Origin: Silvania confinis | Lineage (GTDB): Bacteria > Pseudomonadota > Gammaproteobacteria > Enterobacterales > Enterobacteriaceae | NCBI RefSeq assembly: GCF_025564085.1 | Contig: NZ_JAMGZJ010000063.1 | Coordinates: 30,427 to 94,426 of the forward strand | Direction of reading: 5' to 3' | Length of the DNA stretch: 64,000 nt | In this document: piece by piece, positions 15,445 to 29,181 of the stretch | Numbering within the stretch: position 1 is the stretch's first letter | Layout of the letters: each line of letters opens with the position of its first letter | Translations under genes and position numbers: made by a program | Notes under the pieces: generated by a model | Seen by the model: only the letters and a program-made list of their open reading frames with translations | Told to the model about the DNA's origin: nothing | The model's database searches: none

Positions 15445-17088
15445 TCAGGAGTTTTTCTTTTCGCGGCTATGCAGGCCACGTTTTTCCAGACCACGGTAGA
15501 TCAGCTGCTGCTGCAGAATGGTGACCAGGTTGCTGACGATATAGTACAGCACCAGACCTGACGGGAACCACAGGAAGAACACGGTGAAGATGACCGGCAT
15601 AAAGGTCATGATCTTCTGCTGCATCGGGTCGGTCACAGTGGTAGGCGACATCTTCTGAATGAAGAACATCGTGATACCCATCAGGATCGGCAGGATGTAG
15701 TACGGGTCCTGTGCGGACAGGTCATGGATCCACAGGGCGAACGGCGCGTGGCGCAGCTCAACGGAACCCATCAGCATGTAGTACAGCGCAAGGAAGATTG
15801 GCATCTGAATCAGCAGCGGGAAGCAACCACCCAGTGGGTTTACTTTCTCTGCTTTATACAGGGCCATCATCTCCTGGCTCTGACGCTGCTTATCATCGCC
15901 CAGACGCTCACGCATCGCCGCAATCTTCGGCTGCAGCATACGCATCTTCGCCATGGAGGTGTACTGCGCTTTAGTCAGCGGGTACATGATGCCACGAACG
16001 ATGAAGGTAATAACGATGATCGAGAAGCCCCAGTTACCCAGGAAGCTATGGATCCACTTCAGCAGTTTGAACAGCGGCTGAGAGATGAACCACAACCAAC
16101 CGTAATCTACGGTCAGATCCAGGTGCGGTGCCACAGCAGCCATTTTGTCCTGGATTTCCGGGCCGACCCACAGGGTGCTGCCGAGCGTACCGGTTTGACC
16201 CGGTTGAACCAGAACCGGCTCAGACTTATAGCCGATAGCGGCAATGCCGTTGCCCAGGTTGGCGGTGTAGAAGTTGTTGGAGCCCGCGTTATTAGGCACC
16301 CATGCCGTCGCGAAATACTGCTGCAGCATCGCTACCCAACCGCCTTTAGAGCTGACGTTCAGGTTTTCGTTATCGGCGATGGTGTCGAATTTGTATTTCT
16401 CGTACTTGGTATCTGGCGTGGAGTACGCAGCGCCACGGAAGGTGTGCAACGCGAAGTTGTTGCTTCCGGTGTCACGGTGCGTCGGCAGATTGATGGTTTG
16501 CTTCAGCTGACCAAAGGTGGAGACTTCCAGTGGTTTCGCACCGGTGTTCTGCACGTTATAGCCTACGCTCACCGCATATTCACCGCGTTTCAGGGTGAAG
16601 GTTTTGGTGAAGGTGTTGCCAGCAGCATCAGTGTAAGTCATCGGGATCGCGAGTTCGTTCTGGCCATCAGCCAGCACAAACGCATCTTTATCGACGTTAT
16701 ACAGCGGACGCGCGCCATTAGCCGGGTTATCCGGGCCATCACGACCGGTCAGGCCACTCTGTGCCTGATAGATAAACTGCGGTGTGGTTTCCAGTAACTG
16801 GAAAGGCTCAGTAGATGCGAGCTCTTTCGGGTACGTTACCAGCTGCGCCTGCTCAACATCACCACCACGGGTGTTGATGGTCAGTTCAAGCACATCGGTT
16901 TTAACCGTAATCAGTTTACCCTGGCCACTGGACGGTACGCCCTGGTCGGCGGCGCTACCCGCTGCGGTGGTCGTTGTCTGCGTGATCTGCTGCTGAGGTT
17001 GAGGATTTTTATCCTGCTCCCAAGCCTGGAAGATCATGAAAGACACGAACAGCAAAGCGATGATAAGAAGATTGCGTTGCGAATCCAT
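15445..17088 (-). CDS. yidC: Membrane protein insertase YidC
   Basis: Inserts and folds inner-membrane proteins, alone or with SecYEG; 547 residues (548 in E. coli). TM1 is at the N-terminus ([17 protein letters not shown]), followed by a large periplasmic beta-sandwich domain (about 60-340) and the conserved five-TM core (about 345-535) with the positively charged C1 loop ([16 protein letters not shown]). The basic C-terminus ([14 protein letters not shown]) helps ribosome contact. Only 2 bases separate it from yidD in the conserved rpmH-rnpA-yidD-yidC order. Confidence 0.98.
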   Translation of the reverse strand: MDSQRNLLIIALLFVSFMIFQAWEQDKNPQPQQQITQTTTTAAGSAADQGVPSSGQGKLITVKTDVLELTINTRGGDVEQAQLVTYPKELASTEPFQLLETTPQFIYQAQSGLTGRDGPDNPANGARPLYNVDKDAFVLADGQNELAIPMTYTDAAGNTFTKTFTLKRGEYAVSVGYNVQNTGAKPLEVSTFGQLKQTINLPTHRDTGSNNFALHTFRGAAYSTPDTKYEKYKFDTIADNENLNVSSKGGWVAMLQQYFATAWVPNNAGSNNFYTANLGNGIAAIGYKSEPVLVQPGQTGTLGSTLWVGPEIQDKMAAVAPHLDLTVDYGWLWFISQPLFKLLKWIHSFLGNWGFSIIVITFIVRGIMYPLTKAQYTSMAKMRMLQPKIAAMRERLGDDKQRQSQEMMALYKAEKVNPLGGCFPLLIQMPIFLALYYMLMGSVELRHAPFALWIHDLSAQDPYYILPILMGITMFFIQKMSPTTVTDPMQQKIMTFMPVIFTVFFLWFPSGLVLYYIVSNLVTILQQQLIYRGLEKRGLHSREKKNS

Positions 17089-17090
17089 CG

Positions 17091-17348
17091 TTAGTGTTCT
17101 CTGGTATCAAAAGGTCCTGGGGGGACGGGATCGTCTCCACCGGGATGTAAAGGGTGGCATTTTAATACGCGTTTCACCGTCAACCAACTGCCTTTTATCA
17201 CTCCAAACCTGCGCAATGCCTCAATTCCGTAGCTTGAACAGGTTGGAGTGAAACGGCAGTGCGGCCCAAGCAGCGGACTGATCAGGCGTTGATAGACCCG
17301 GATAAGGGCTATCAGGAACCGTGAGCCAGGCGACAATGGCGACGCCAT
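17091..17348 (-). CDS. yidD: Membrane protein insertion efficiency factor YidD
   Basis: Small 85-residue protein that aids YidC-dependent insertion. Conserved segments are [22 protein letters not shown] and the Gly/Pro-rich [15 protein letters not shown], with paired cysteines. Its first 37 bases overlap the end of rnpA in another frame, as in E. coli. Confidence 0.96.
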   Translation of the reverse strand: MASPLSPGSRFLIALIRVYQRLISPLLGPHCRFTPTCSSYGIEALRRFGVIKGSWLTVKRVLKCHPLHPGGDDPVPPGPFDTREH

Positions 17349-17671
17349 AGCTTTTCCAACGCTTCCGAGAGAGCACGGTTATCGAGGTCAGCAACCCCTT
17401 TTTTCGCCACCACCACGAAATCCATAGACGGGAGTTCATGTTGACGTAAACGGAAGCTTTCACGCGTCAGACGTTTAATCCGATTGCGTTCATGCGCGCG
17501 TTTAACGTTTTTCTTGGCGACTGTAAGACCGATGCGGGGATGCCCCAGCGAATTCTGGCGGCCGAGGATGGTGATTTGCGGCGTGCCAGCACGTTGTGGC
17601 TGCTGGAAGACGAAAGTGAAATGAGTGGGAGTTAACAAACGTAACTCCCTGGGAAATGCTAGCTTAACCAC
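17312..17671 (-). CDS. rnpA: Ribonuclease P protein component
   Basis: Protein subunit (119 residues) of the ribozyme that trims tRNA 5' ends. The family RNR motif is visible as [18 protein letters not shown]. The start codon is GTG (CAC at 17669-17671), also used in E. coli. It lies 16 bases downstream of rpmH, a very conserved pair, and overlaps yidD. Confidence 0.97.
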   Translation of the reverse strand: MVKLAFPRELRLLTPTHFTFVFQQPQRAGTPQITILGRQNSLGHPRIGLTVAKKNVKRAHERNRIKRLTRESFRLRQHELPSMDFVVVAKKGVADLDNRALSEALEKLWRRHCRLAHGS

Positions 17672-17687
17672 TCAGGGGTTAGCTTAA

Positions 17688-17840
<153 letters not shown>

Positions 17841-17930
17841 CTAAACTTGAATAAATTCAATGGCTTTTTAAGGAGTCCGAACGAATAACGAACGATGGAC
17901 GCCGAAGCCATGGGTGATTAAAGAGGCCGG

Positions 17931-17959
17931 ATTGTAATAATTGTACACTCCGGAGTCAA
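17931..17959 (-). promoter_or_regulatory. rpmH promoter
   Basis: On the minus strand TTGACT (-35, 17954-17959) and TACAAT (-10, 17931-17936) are separated by exactly 17 bases, a near-consensus sigma-70 promoter about 100 bases before rpmH. Confidence 0.88.
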
Positions 17960-18084
17960 TTCTCTTTCCTTATTTCCTGCGTCTTTCCGCACCTTTTCGC
18001 GCGTAAAATAAGCAGTGCCAGACACAGGAATTCGACTCCCACGCGCCGGGTGGAGGATTATACGGGCTCCTGGTTAAAGCGCAA

Positions 18085-18320
18085 GGATCGTCCCGGATCT
18101 TCGTTAGATCATTTAAGCAAAAATGGGGGCGTTACTCATTAATTTTTCCAATATGCGGCCTGAATCGTAGGGCCCCTCCATCAGGATCGATTACACTTAT
18201 CCGGTTTCGGATCCTCCTGTGGATAAAACGGGAAGAAACTGTGAGAAACACAAGATCTCTGGCTCAGTTTAGGCTATGATCCGCGGTCCCGATCGTTCCC
18301 CAGGATCCTGAACGGGTAAA
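18085..18320 (+). promoter_or_regulatory. dnaA promoter region with DnaA box and GATC cluster
   Basis: The 602-base rpmH-dnaA gap holds a DnaA box (TGTGGATAA, 18218-18226; TTATCCACA on the other strand) and a possible dnaAp2 -10 (TATGAT, 18275-18280). I count nine GATC sites between about 18085 and 18310, which in E. coli make this promoter a target of Dam methylation and SeqA. The rest of the gap up to the dnaA start is leader sequence in which I see no gene. Confidence 0.75.
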
Positions 18321-18430
18321 AACCGCCGATAGCGGTTCGCACGTCACCCTTAAACGCCGGGTCTTTTCGACGTGTGTCTACAATCATGACTATTCAATAG
18401 CTTTCTTTTTATGTTCGAGTGGAGTCCGCC

Positions 18431-19831
18431 GTGTCACTTTCGCTTTGGCAGCAATGTCTTGCCCGATTGCAGGATGAGTTACCAGCCACAGAATTCAGTA
18501 TGTGGATCCGCCCGTTGCAGGCGGAACTGAGCGATAACACGCTGGCTTTGTATGCGCCAAACCGTTTTGTGCTCGATTGGGTCAGGGATAAATACCTCAA
18601 TAACATCAATGGACTGCTAAACGAATTTTGCGGTACCGAAATCCCACAACTGCGTTTCGAAGTGGGCACCAAACCGGCTCCCCAAACCCTGAAAACGACC
18701 GTTAACGTTGCCGCTGCACCTGCGCAAACCGCGCAGGTTTATATGCCACGCGTTGCGCCTGCGCCGCGCTCTGGCTGGGACAACGTTCCGGCCCCAGCGG
18801 AGCCGACCTATCGCTCCAACGTTAACCTCAAGCACACGTTCGATAACTTCGTTGAAGGTAAGTCGAACCAGCTGGCGCGCGCGGCGGCCCGTCAGGTCGC
18901 TGATAACCCTGGCGGTGCGTATAACCCGCTGTTCCTTTATGGCGGCACCGGTTTAGGTAAAACGCACCTGCTGCATGCGGTGGGCAACGGCATCATTGCG
19001 CGTAAGCCGAATGCGAAAGTGGTGTATATGCACTCCGAACGCTTTGTGCAGGACATGGTAAAAGCCCTGCAAAACAACGCGATCGAAGAGTTTAAACGCT
19101 ACTACCGTTCCGTTGATGCGCTGCTGATCGATGACATTCAGTTCTTTGCTAATAAAGAACGATCCCAGGAAGAGTTTTTCCACACCTTCAATGCCCTGCT
19201 GGAAGGCAATCAGCAGATCATTTTGACTTCGGATCGCTATCCTAAAGAGATCAACGGGGTTGAGGATCGTCTGAAATCACGCTTTGGTTGGGGCTTGACA
19301 GTGGCGATCGAGCCGCCGGAGCTGGAAACCCGCGTGGCGATCCTGATGAAAAAAGCTGACGAAAACGACATTCGTCTGCCGGGCGAAGTCGCCTTCTTCA
19401 TCGCCAAGCGTCTACGCTCTAACGTGCGTGAGCTCGAAGGCGCACTGAACCGCGTGATCGCCAACGCCAACTTTACCGGCCGGGCGATTACCATCGATTT
19501 CGTGCGTGAAGCGCTGCGCGATCTGCTGGCGCTGCAGGAAAAGCTGGTCACCATCGACAATATTCAGAAGACGGTGGCGGAGTACTACAAAATTAAAGTG
19601 GCAGATTTGCTGTCCAAACGTCGTTCCCGCTCGGTGGCGAGACCGCGTCAGATGGCGATGGCGCTGGCAAAGGAATTAACCAATCACAGTCTGCCGGAAA
19701 TCGGCGATGCGTTTGGTGGCCGTGACCACACTACCGTGCTGCACGCCTGCCGTAAGATCGAGCAGCTGCGCGAAGAAAGCCACGACATTAAAGAAGACTT
19801 CTCCAATTTAATCAGAACATTATCATCGTGA
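18431..19831 (+). CDS. dnaA: Chromosomal replication initiator DnaA
   Basis: AAA+ initiator that binds DnaA boxes at oriC and melts the origin; 466 residues (467 in E. coli). Domain I (about 1-86) is followed by a variable linker, the AAA+ domain (Walker A GGTGLGKT, 171-178; Walker B LLIDDIQF) and the C-terminal DNA-binding domain with [14 protein letters not shown]. The start is the GTG at 18431 after GGAG, giving MSLSLWQQ as in E. coli; a GTG four codons earlier also keeps the frame but overlaps the ribosome-binding site. First gene of dnaA-dnaN-recF. Confidence 0.98.
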   Translation: MSLSLWQQCLARLQDELPATEFSMWIRPLQAELSDNTLALYAPNRFVLDWVRDKYLNNINGLLNEFCGTEIPQLRFEVGTKPAPQTLKTTVNVAAAPAQTAQVYMPRVAPAPRSGWDNVPAPAEPTYRSNVNLKHTFDNFVEGKSNQLARAAARQVADNPGGAYNPLFLYGGTGLGKTHLLHAVGNGIIARKPNAKVVYMHSERFVQDMVKALQNNAIEEFKRYYRSVDALLIDDIQFFANKERSQEEFFHTFNALLEGNQQIILTSDRYPKEINGVEDRLKSRFGWGLTVAIEPPELETRVAILMKKADENDIRLPGEVAFFIAKRLRSNVRELEGALNRVIANANFTGRAITIDFVREALRDLLALQEKLVTIDNIQKTVAEYYKIKVADLLSKRRSRSVARPRQMAMALAKELTNHSLPEIGDAFGGRDHTTVLHACRKIEQLREESHDIKEDFSNLIRTLSS

Positions 19832-19835
19832 TGCT

Positions 19836-20938
19836 ATGAAATTTACCGTTGAACGTGAACACTTATTAAAACCGCTGCAACAGGTGAGTGGCCCATTAGG
19901 CGGCCGCCCTACGCTGCCTATTCTCGGTAACCTGCTGCTGCAGGTTGCAGAGGGTACGCTGTCGCTGACCGGTACCGATCTTGAGATGGAAATGGTCGCT
20001 CGCGTGACGCTGACTCACCCGCATGAAGCGGGCGCGACGACGGTTCCGGCACGTAAGTTGTTTGATATCTGCCGTGGTCTGCCGGAAGGGGCAGAAATCG
20101 CCGTGCAGCTCGAAGGCGATCGGATGCTGGTGCGTTCTGGCCGCAGCCGCTTCTCGCTCTCTACGCTCCCGGCCATTGACTTCCCGAATCTGGACGACTG
20201 GCAGAGTGAAGTTGAATTCACCCTGCCGCAGGCGACCATGAAACGCCTGATTGAAGCCACCCAGTTCTCGATGGCGCATCAGGACGTTCGCTACTATTTA
20301 AACGGCATGCTGTTTGAAACCGAAGGCGAAGAGCTGCGTACCGTCGCGACCGACGGTCACCGTCTGGCGGTGTGCTCGATGCCGATTGGCGTCACGCTGC
20401 CGAACCATTCGGTGATCGTGCCGCGTAAAGGTGTGATTGAGCTGATGCGTATGCTCGACGGCGGCGAAAACCCGCTGCGCGTGCAGATTGGCAGCAACAA
20501 TATCCGCGCCCATGTCGGTGACTTTATCTTTACCTCTAAGCTGGTTGATGGCCGTTTCCCGGATTATCGCCGCGTGTTGCCGAAGAACCCGGACAAAACG
20601 CTGGAAGCGGGCTGTGACATCCTTAAACAGGCGTTTGCCCGTGCGGCGATCCTCTCTAACGAGAAGTTCCGCGGTGTGCGTCTGTATGTGAGCGAAAACC
20701 AGATTAAAATCACCGCTAACAACCCGGAGCAGGAAGAGGCCGAAGAGATCCTCGACGTCACTTACGCTGCGGGCACCGAAATGGAAATCGGCTTTAACGT
20801 CAGCTACGTGCTGGATGTGCTGAATGCGCTGAAGTGCGAGAACGTTCGCATTCTGCTCACTGACTCCGTTTCAAGCGTACAGATTGAAGATGCTGCGTCT
20901 CAGTCGGCAGCCTATGTTGTTATGCCAATGAGACTGTA

Positions 20939-20939
<1 letters not shown>
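19836..20939 (+). CDS. dnaN: DNA polymerase III sliding clamp (beta subunit)
   Basis: Ring-forming processivity clamp; 367 residues, one more than E. coli because of an extra residue in [14 protein letters not shown]. Three similar domains and the hydrophobic binding cleft with the C-terminal VVMPMRL are recognisable. It starts 4 bases after dnaA and shares one base with recF (TAATG). Confidence 0.98.
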
Positions 20940-24455
<3,516 letters not shown>

Positions 24456-24474
24456 CGTAACCCTCGACGTTGCA

Positions 24475-24508
24475 GGCCCGGTAAGCGTTAGCGCTACCGG
24501 GCTTTTCT
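24475..24508 (+). terminator. REP-like hairpin/terminator after gyrB
   Basis: GCCCGGTA and TACCGGGC pair around a further short stem (AGCG/GCGCT region), followed by TTTTCTTT. It combines a REP unit with a T-run and probably ends the dnaA-gyrB transcripts. Confidence 0.7.
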
Positions 24509-24618
24509 TTGCCCGCAAAAGAGGAATCCTGCTTCCCCTTTCTATCCCCCTTTTCTTTACTGTTTTTTGAGCGGAATCGCGTTAGCATGAGGAAAGACTC
24601 ATTCCAACCGGGGATCCC

Positions 24619-25431
24619 ATGGCTATCAAACTCATTGCAATCGATATGGACGGCACGCTGCTGCTGCCAGACCACACCATTTCTCCAGCCGTTAAAAACG
24701 CGATTGCTGCTGCGCGTGCGCAGGGCGTAATTGTGGTGCTGTGCACCGGTCGTCCGTACGCAGGCGTGCACAGTTACCTGAAAGAGCTGCACATGAATGA
24801 GCCGGGTGATTACTGCATCACTTACAACGGCGCGCTGGTGCAGAAAGCGGCCGACGGCAGCACGGTGGCGCAAACCGCGCTGAGCTATGACGATTACCGG
24901 TATCTGGAACAACTCTCCCGCGACGTGGGTTCTCATTTCCACGCACTCGATCGCAACACGCTGTACACCGCCAACCGCGATATCAGCTACTACACCGTGC
25001 ATGAATCTTTCGTTGCCACTATCCCGCTGGTGTTCTGTGAAGCGGATAAAATGGATCCGGCGACCCAGTTCCTGAAAGTGATGATGATTGATGAGCCAGA
25101 GATCCTGGACAAAGCCATTTCCCGCATCCCGGCGGAAGTAAAAGAGAAATATACCGTGCTGAAAAGTGCGCCGTACTTCCTCGAAATCCTTGATAAACGC
25201 GTCAATAAAGGCACCGGCGTGAAGTCGCTGGCCGATGCTCTGGGGATCGCGCCAGAAGAGATCATGACCCTTGGCGATCAGGAAAACGACATTGCGATGC
25301 TGGAATACGCAGGCTTAGGCGTGGCGATGGAAAACGCGATCCCGTCGGTGAAAGAGGTGGCCAATTTCGTCACCAAATCTAACCTCGAAGACGGCGTAGC
25401 TTACGCGATTGAGAAGTTTGTTCTGCGTTAA
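24619..25431 (+). CDS. yidA: Sugar phosphatase YidA
   Basis: HAD-superfamily (Cof-type) phosphatase of 270 residues acting on sugar phosphates such as erythrose-4-P and alpha-glucose-1-P in E. coli. Motif I IDMDGTLL is at residues 7-14; motif II CTGRPY near 42; the final acidic motif is LGDQENDIAML. Monocistronic, with a strong terminator after it. It always neighbours dgo in E. coli relatives. Confidence 0.95.
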   Translation: MAIKLIAIDMDGTLLLPDHTISPAVKNAIAAARAQGVIVVLCTGRPYAGVHSYLKELHMNEPGDYCITYNGALVQKAADGSTVAQTALSYDDYRYLEQLSRDVGSHFHALDRNTLYTANRDISYYTVHESFVATIPLVFCEADKMDPATQFLKVMMIDEPEILDKAISRIPAEVKEKYTVLKSAPYFLEILDKRVNKGTGVKSLADALGIAPEEIMTLGDQENDIAMLEYAGLGVAMENAIPSVKEVANFVTKSNLEDGVAYAIEKFVLR

Positions 25432-25449
25432 CAGTTCGTGAATTCATCG

Positions 25450-25478
25450 GCCCCGGTTATCAACCGGGGCTTTTTTTT
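25450..25478 (+). terminator. Terminator of yidA
   Basis: GCCCCGGTT pairs perfectly with AACCGGGGC around ATC, followed by eight T. Confidence 0.95.
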
Positions 25479-25516
25479 GCCTTCAGATTATTGAATTGTT
25501 CTTTTTGTGATCTGGA

Positions 25517-25548
25517 TTGTAGTACAACACATATAAGTTGTACTACAT
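25517..25548. promoter_or_regulatory. DgoR operator (double inverted repeat)
   Basis: TGTAGTACAAC (25518-25528) and GTTGTACTACA (25537-25547) are perfect inverted repeats with an 8-base spacer. Each arm is itself nearly palindromic (TTGTAGTACAA). It lies about 110 bases before dgoR. The dgo repressor of E. coli is known to bind an inverted repeat upstream of its own operon; a TGTGATCT sequence just upstream (25506-25513) could be half a CRP site. Confidence 0.78.
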
Positions 25549-25656
25549 TGCGACCATAGCATTAACGAATGACTTCACGTTTGTACTGCAAAAGTGAGGT
25601 GAAATTCAGCGGTCGCGGTAAAGTAGGGATGGACACACAGAGCACAAGGACTCTCC

Positions 25657-26346
25657 ATGACTCTCAATAAAACCGATCGCATCGTCATCACCCTGGGAAC
25701 CCAGATTGTTGGCGGTAAATATGTTCCCGGCTCGCCGCTCCCTGCAGAGGCGGAGCTGTGTGAAGAGTTCGAAACGTCGCGCAACATCATTCGGGAAGTA
25801 TTCCGCTCGCTGATGGCGAAGCGGCTGATAGAAATGAAGCGTTATCGTGGCGCCTTTGTCGCCCCACGTAACCAGTGGAACTACCTCGATACCGATGTGC
25901 TGCAGTGGGTGCTGGAAAACGACTATGACCCACGGCTGATCGGCGCCATGAGCGAGGTGCGAAATCTGGTCGAGCCGGCGATAGCCCGCTGGGCAGCAGA
26001 GCGCGCAACCTCTGGCGATCTGGCACACATTGAGGCGGCGCTCAACGACATGATCGCCAATAACCAGGATCGCGATGCCTTTAACGAAGCGGATATCCGC
26101 TATCACGAGGCGGTGCTGCAGTCGGTGCATAATCCGGTGCTGCAGCAGCTCAGCATCGCGATCAGCTCGCTCCAGCGAGCAGTATTTGAACGAACCTGGA
26201 TGGGTGATGAGGCCAACATGCCGAAGACGCTCCAGGAACATAAAGCGCTGTTCGATGCGATACGGCATCAGGACAGCGATGCGGCAGAGCAGGCGGCGTT
26301 AACCATGATCGCCAGCTCAACACGAAGGTTGAAGGAAATCACATGA
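25657..26346 (+). CDS. dgoR: D-galactonate operon repressor DgoR (GntR/FadR family)
   Basis: Represses the dgo operon in the absence of D-galactonate; 229 residues. The N-terminal winged helix (PLPAEAELCEEFETSRNIIREVFRSL, about 28-54) is followed by an all-helical FCD effector domain with metal-ligand His/Asp residues (YHEAVLQSVHN). First gene of dgoRKADT; its stop overlaps the dgoK start (ATGA). Confidence 0.97.
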   Translation: MTLNKTDRIVITLGTQIVGGKYVPGSPLPAEAELCEEFETSRNIIREVFRSLMAKRLIEMKRYRGAFVAPRNQWNYLDTDVLQWVLENDYDPRLIGAMSEVRNLVEPAIARWAAERATSGDLAHIEAALNDMIANNQDRDAFNEADIRYHEAVLQSVHNPVLQQLSIAISSLQRAVFERTWMGDEANMPKTLQEHKALFDAIRHQDSDAAEQAALTMIASSTRRLKEIT

Positions 26347-27221
26347 CATCTCGCTACATCGCTATTGACTGGGGATCGACCAATTTGCGCGCCTGGCTTT
26401 ATCAGGGCGACAAATGCCTGGAGAGCAGGCAATCGGAAGCAGGCGTTACGCGTCTGAACGGTAAGTCCCCGGAAGCGGTGTTAGCAGAAGTGACTCAGGG
26501 CTGGCGCCAGGGCGCCACGCCGGTGGTGATGGCGGGAATGGTCGGCAGCAATGTCGGCTGGAAAGTGGCACCTTATCTGCCGGTTCCTGCCCATTTCTCT
26601 GCCATTGGCGAACAGTTAACGTCCGTTGGCGACAATATCTGGATCATTCCGGGTCTTAGCGTCTCTCGTGACGACAACCACAATGTGATGCGCGGCGAAG
26701 AGACGCAGCTGCTCGGCGCGCGCACCCTTTCCCCCTCTTCGGTGTATGTGATGCCTGGAACGCACTGCAAATGGGTGCGTGCCGATGCTGACCAGATCCA
26801 CGATTTTCGCACGGTGATGACCGGTGAGCTGCACCATCTGCTCCTGAATCATTCGCTGGTTGGCGCAGGATTGCCGGAGCAGGAAAGCGCTGCAGAGGTC
26901 TTCTGTGCCGGGCTTGAGCGCGGTCTCGCCTCGCCTGATGTTCTGCCGAAACTGTTTGAAGTTCGCGCCTCACACGTGCTGGGAAGCCTCCCGCGTGAGC
27001 AGGTCGGCGAGTTTTTATCGGGCCTGCTGATTGGCGCTGAAGTCGCCAGTATGCGCGACTTTGTTGCGGGTGAGCAGGCCATCACCATTGTTGCAGGCTC
27101 CTCGTTGACGTCGCGCTATCAGCAGGCGTTTCGCGCCGCCGGGCGTGACGTGGCGACGGTGGCCGGTGACACGGCATTTCAGGCAGGTATAAGGAGCATC
27201 GCTCATGCAGTGGCAAACTAA
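26343..27221 (+). CDS. dgoK: 2-dehydro-3-deoxygalactonokinase
   Basis: Phosphorylates 2-dehydro-3-deoxy-D-galactonate, the second step of the De Ley-Doudoroff galactonate pathway; 292 residues. The N-terminal AIDWGSTNLRAWL is the family's ATP/phosphate motif, and MAGMVGSNVGW and GEETQLLG follow. Overlaps dgoR by 4 bases and dgoA by 17. Confidence 0.96.
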   Translation: MTSRYIAIDWGSTNLRAWLYQGDKCLESRQSEAGVTRLNGKSPEAVLAEVTQGWRQGATPVVMAGMVGSNVGWKVAPYLPVPAHFSAIGEQLTSVGDNIWIIPGLSVSRDDNHNVMRGEETQLLGARTLSPSSVYVMPGTHCKWVRADADQIHDFRTVMTGELHHLLLNHSLVGAGLPEQESAAEVFCAGLERGLASPDVLPKLFEVRASHVLGSLPREQVGEFLSGLLIGAEVASMRDFVAGEQAITIVAGSSLTSRYQQAFRAAGRDVATVAGDTAFQAGIRSIAHAVAN

Positions 27222-27822
27222 ACTCCCGCTGATCGCAATTCTGCGCGGCATCACCCCCGACGAAGCATTGGCCCACGTTGGCGCAGTGATCGACGCCGGG
27301 TTCGACGCGGTTGAAATCCCGCTCAACTCCCCCGAATGGGAGAAAAGCATTCCCGCCGTGGTGGATGCTTTTGGCGATAAAGCGCTGATTGGCGCGGGCA
27401 CCGTACTGAAGCCGGAGCAGGTGGATCAGCTCGCCAGCATGGGCTGCAAGCTCATTGTTACGCCTAATATTCAGCCAGAGGTGATCCGTCGCGCGGTGGC
27501 GCATGGCATGACCGTCTGCCCGGGTTGCGCCACGGCCACCGAAGCCTTTACTGCTCTCGATGCAGGTTCGCAGGCGTTAAAAATATTCCCGTCTTCGGCC
27601 TTCGGCCCGGATTACATCAAAGCGCTGAAAGCCGTGCTTCCTGCGGATGTTCCGGTCTTTGCCGTCGGCGGCGTCACGCCAGAAAACCTGGCGCAATGGA
27701 TTGAGGCAGGCTGTGTGGGTGCCGGACTGGGCAGCGATCTGTATCGCGCCGGGCAGTCGGTTGAACGTACCGCTCAGCAGGCTGCGGCATTTGTTAAGGC
27801 ATATCGAGAGGCAGTGAAATGA
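27205..27822 (+). CDS. dgoA: 2-dehydro-3-deoxy-6-phosphogalactonate aldolase
   Basis: Cleaves KDPGal to pyruvate and glyceraldehyde-3-phosphate; 205 residues, KDPG/KDPGal aldolase family. The Schiff-base lysine is K126 in [13 protein letters not shown]; the general acid Glu lies in [11 protein letters not shown]. Strongly overlapped by dgoK upstream and by dgoD (ATGA) downstream. Confidence 0.97.
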   Translation: MQWQTKLPLIAILRGITPDEALAHVGAVIDAGFDAVEIPLNSPEWEKSIPAVVDAFGDKALIGAGTVLKPEQVDQLASMGCKLIVTPNIQPEVIRRAVAHGMTVCPGCATATEAFTALDAGSQALKIFPSSAFGPDYIKALKAVLPADVPVFAVGGVTPENLAQWIEAGCVGAGLGSDLYRAGQSVERTAQQAAAFVKAYREAVK

Positions 27823-28967
27823 AAATTACCAACATCACCACGTACCGTTTACCTCCGCGCTGGATGTTCCTGAAAATCGAAACCGACGAAGGCGTGGTTG
27901 GCTGGGGCGAACCGGTGATTGAAGGCCGCGCGCGCACCGTCGAAGCGGCAGTCCATGAGCTGAGTGAATACCTGATTGGTCAGGATCCGGCCCGCATCAA
28001 TGACCTGTGGCAGGTGATGTACCGCGCTGGCTTTTACCGTGGCGGCCCGATCCTGATGAGCGCTATCGCCGGTATCGATCAGGCACTGTGGGATATCAAA
28101 GGCAAAGTCCTCAATGCCCCGGTCTGGCAACTGATGGGCGGGCTGGTACGTGACAAAATCAAGGCGTACAGCTGGGTCGGCGGCGACCGTCCGGCAGAAG
28201 TGATCGACGGCATCCAGAAGCTGCGTGAGATCGGTTTTGACACCTTCAAGCTGAACGGCTGTGAAGAGATGGGCATCATCGACAATTCTCGCGCGATAGA
28301 CCGGGCGGTGAATACCGTGGCGCAGATCCGTGAAGCCTTCGGCAACGACATTGAGTTTGGTCTCGATTTCCATGGTCGCGTCAGCGCGCCGATGGCGAAA
28401 GTGCTGATCAAAGAGCTGGAACAATATCGTCCGCTGTTTATCGAAGAGCCGGTGCTGGCCGAGCAGGCGGAGTACTACCCGAAACTGGCGGAGCAGACCC
28501 ATATTCCTATTGCTGCGGGTGAGCGTATGTTCTCGCGCTTTGAGTTCAAACGCGTGCTTGAAGCGGGCGGTATCGCCATTCTGCAGCCGGATCTCTCCCA
28601 CGCAGGCGGGATCACCGAATGCTACAAAATTGCCGGAATGGCAGAGGCCTATGACGTGGCGCTGGCCCCACATTGCCCGCTGGGACCGATCGCGCTGGCT
28701 GCTTGCCTGCACGTGGACTTTGTTTCCCGCAATGCCGTGTTCCAGGAACAGAGCATGGGGATTCACTATAACAAGGGCGCGGAGCTGCTCGACTTTGTGA
28801 AAAACAAAGAAGATTTCAATATGGAAGGCGGTTTCTTTAAACCGTTAATGAAGCCGGGCCTTGGCGTGGATATCGACGAAGCCAAAGTTATCGAGCTGAG
28901 TAAAAATGCGCCGGACTGGCGTAATCCGCTGTGGCGTCATGAGGATGGCTCTGTAGCCGAATGGTGA
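27819..28967 (+). CDS. dgoD: D-galactonate dehydratase
   Basis: First pathway enzyme, dehydrating D-galactonate to 2-dehydro-3-deoxygalactonate; 382 residues, enolase superfamily. Metal and catalytic residues appear in order: GLDFHGRV (Asp, His), [10 protein letters not shown] (Glu), [11 protein letters not shown] (Glu), and a later His in [13 protein letters not shown]. Starts inside the dgoA stop. A long palindrome separates it from dgoT. Confidence 0.97.
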   Translation: MKITNITTYRLPPRWMFLKIETDEGVVGWGEPVIEGRARTVEAAVHELSEYLIGQDPARINDLWQVMYRAGFYRGGPILMSAIAGIDQALWDIKGKVLNAPVWQLMGGLVRDKIKAYSWVGGDRPAEVIDGIQKLREIGFDTFKLNGCEEMGIIDNSRAIDRAVNTVAQIREAFGNDIEFGLDFHGRVSAPMAKVLIKELEQYRPLFIEEPVLAEQAEYYPKLAEQTHIPIAAGERMFSRFEFKRVLEAGGIAILQPDLSHAGGITECYKIAGMAEAYDVALAPHCPLGPIALAACLHVDFVSRNAVFQEQSMGIHYNKGAELLDFVKNKEDFNMEGGFFKPLMKPGLGVDIDEAKVIELSKNAPDWRNPLWRHEDGSVAEW

Positions 28968-28969
28968 TG

Positions 28970-29094
28970 TCCGTCATACTTCGCGCCGCAGGTGCGTTGG
29001 CTGCGATTGCGCACCCCAGTCACTTACTTATGTAAGCTCCTGGGGATTTGCAATCTTGCCGCCTTCCTGCGACGCGAATTATTTAGGACATCCA
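28970..29094. repeat. Long imperfect palindrome between dgoD and dgoT
   Basis: TTCGCGCCGCAGG on the left pairs with CCTGCGACGCGAA on the right with one mismatch; CCCCAG pairs with CTGGGG, and the centre is CTTAC-TTAT-GTAAG. The whole folds into a hairpin of roughly 100 bases. I believe similar elements recur between genes of other enterobacteria, but that is from memory. It is non-coding and lies within the dgo operon. Confidence 0.75.
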
Positions 29095-29181
29095 TCTCTA
29101 TAAAAAATCAAATACACCCTCTGTAATTTACAGGGCATGGTGAGTGGCCTCGCTATGCCCAAAATCTGGAGACAGATTGCG

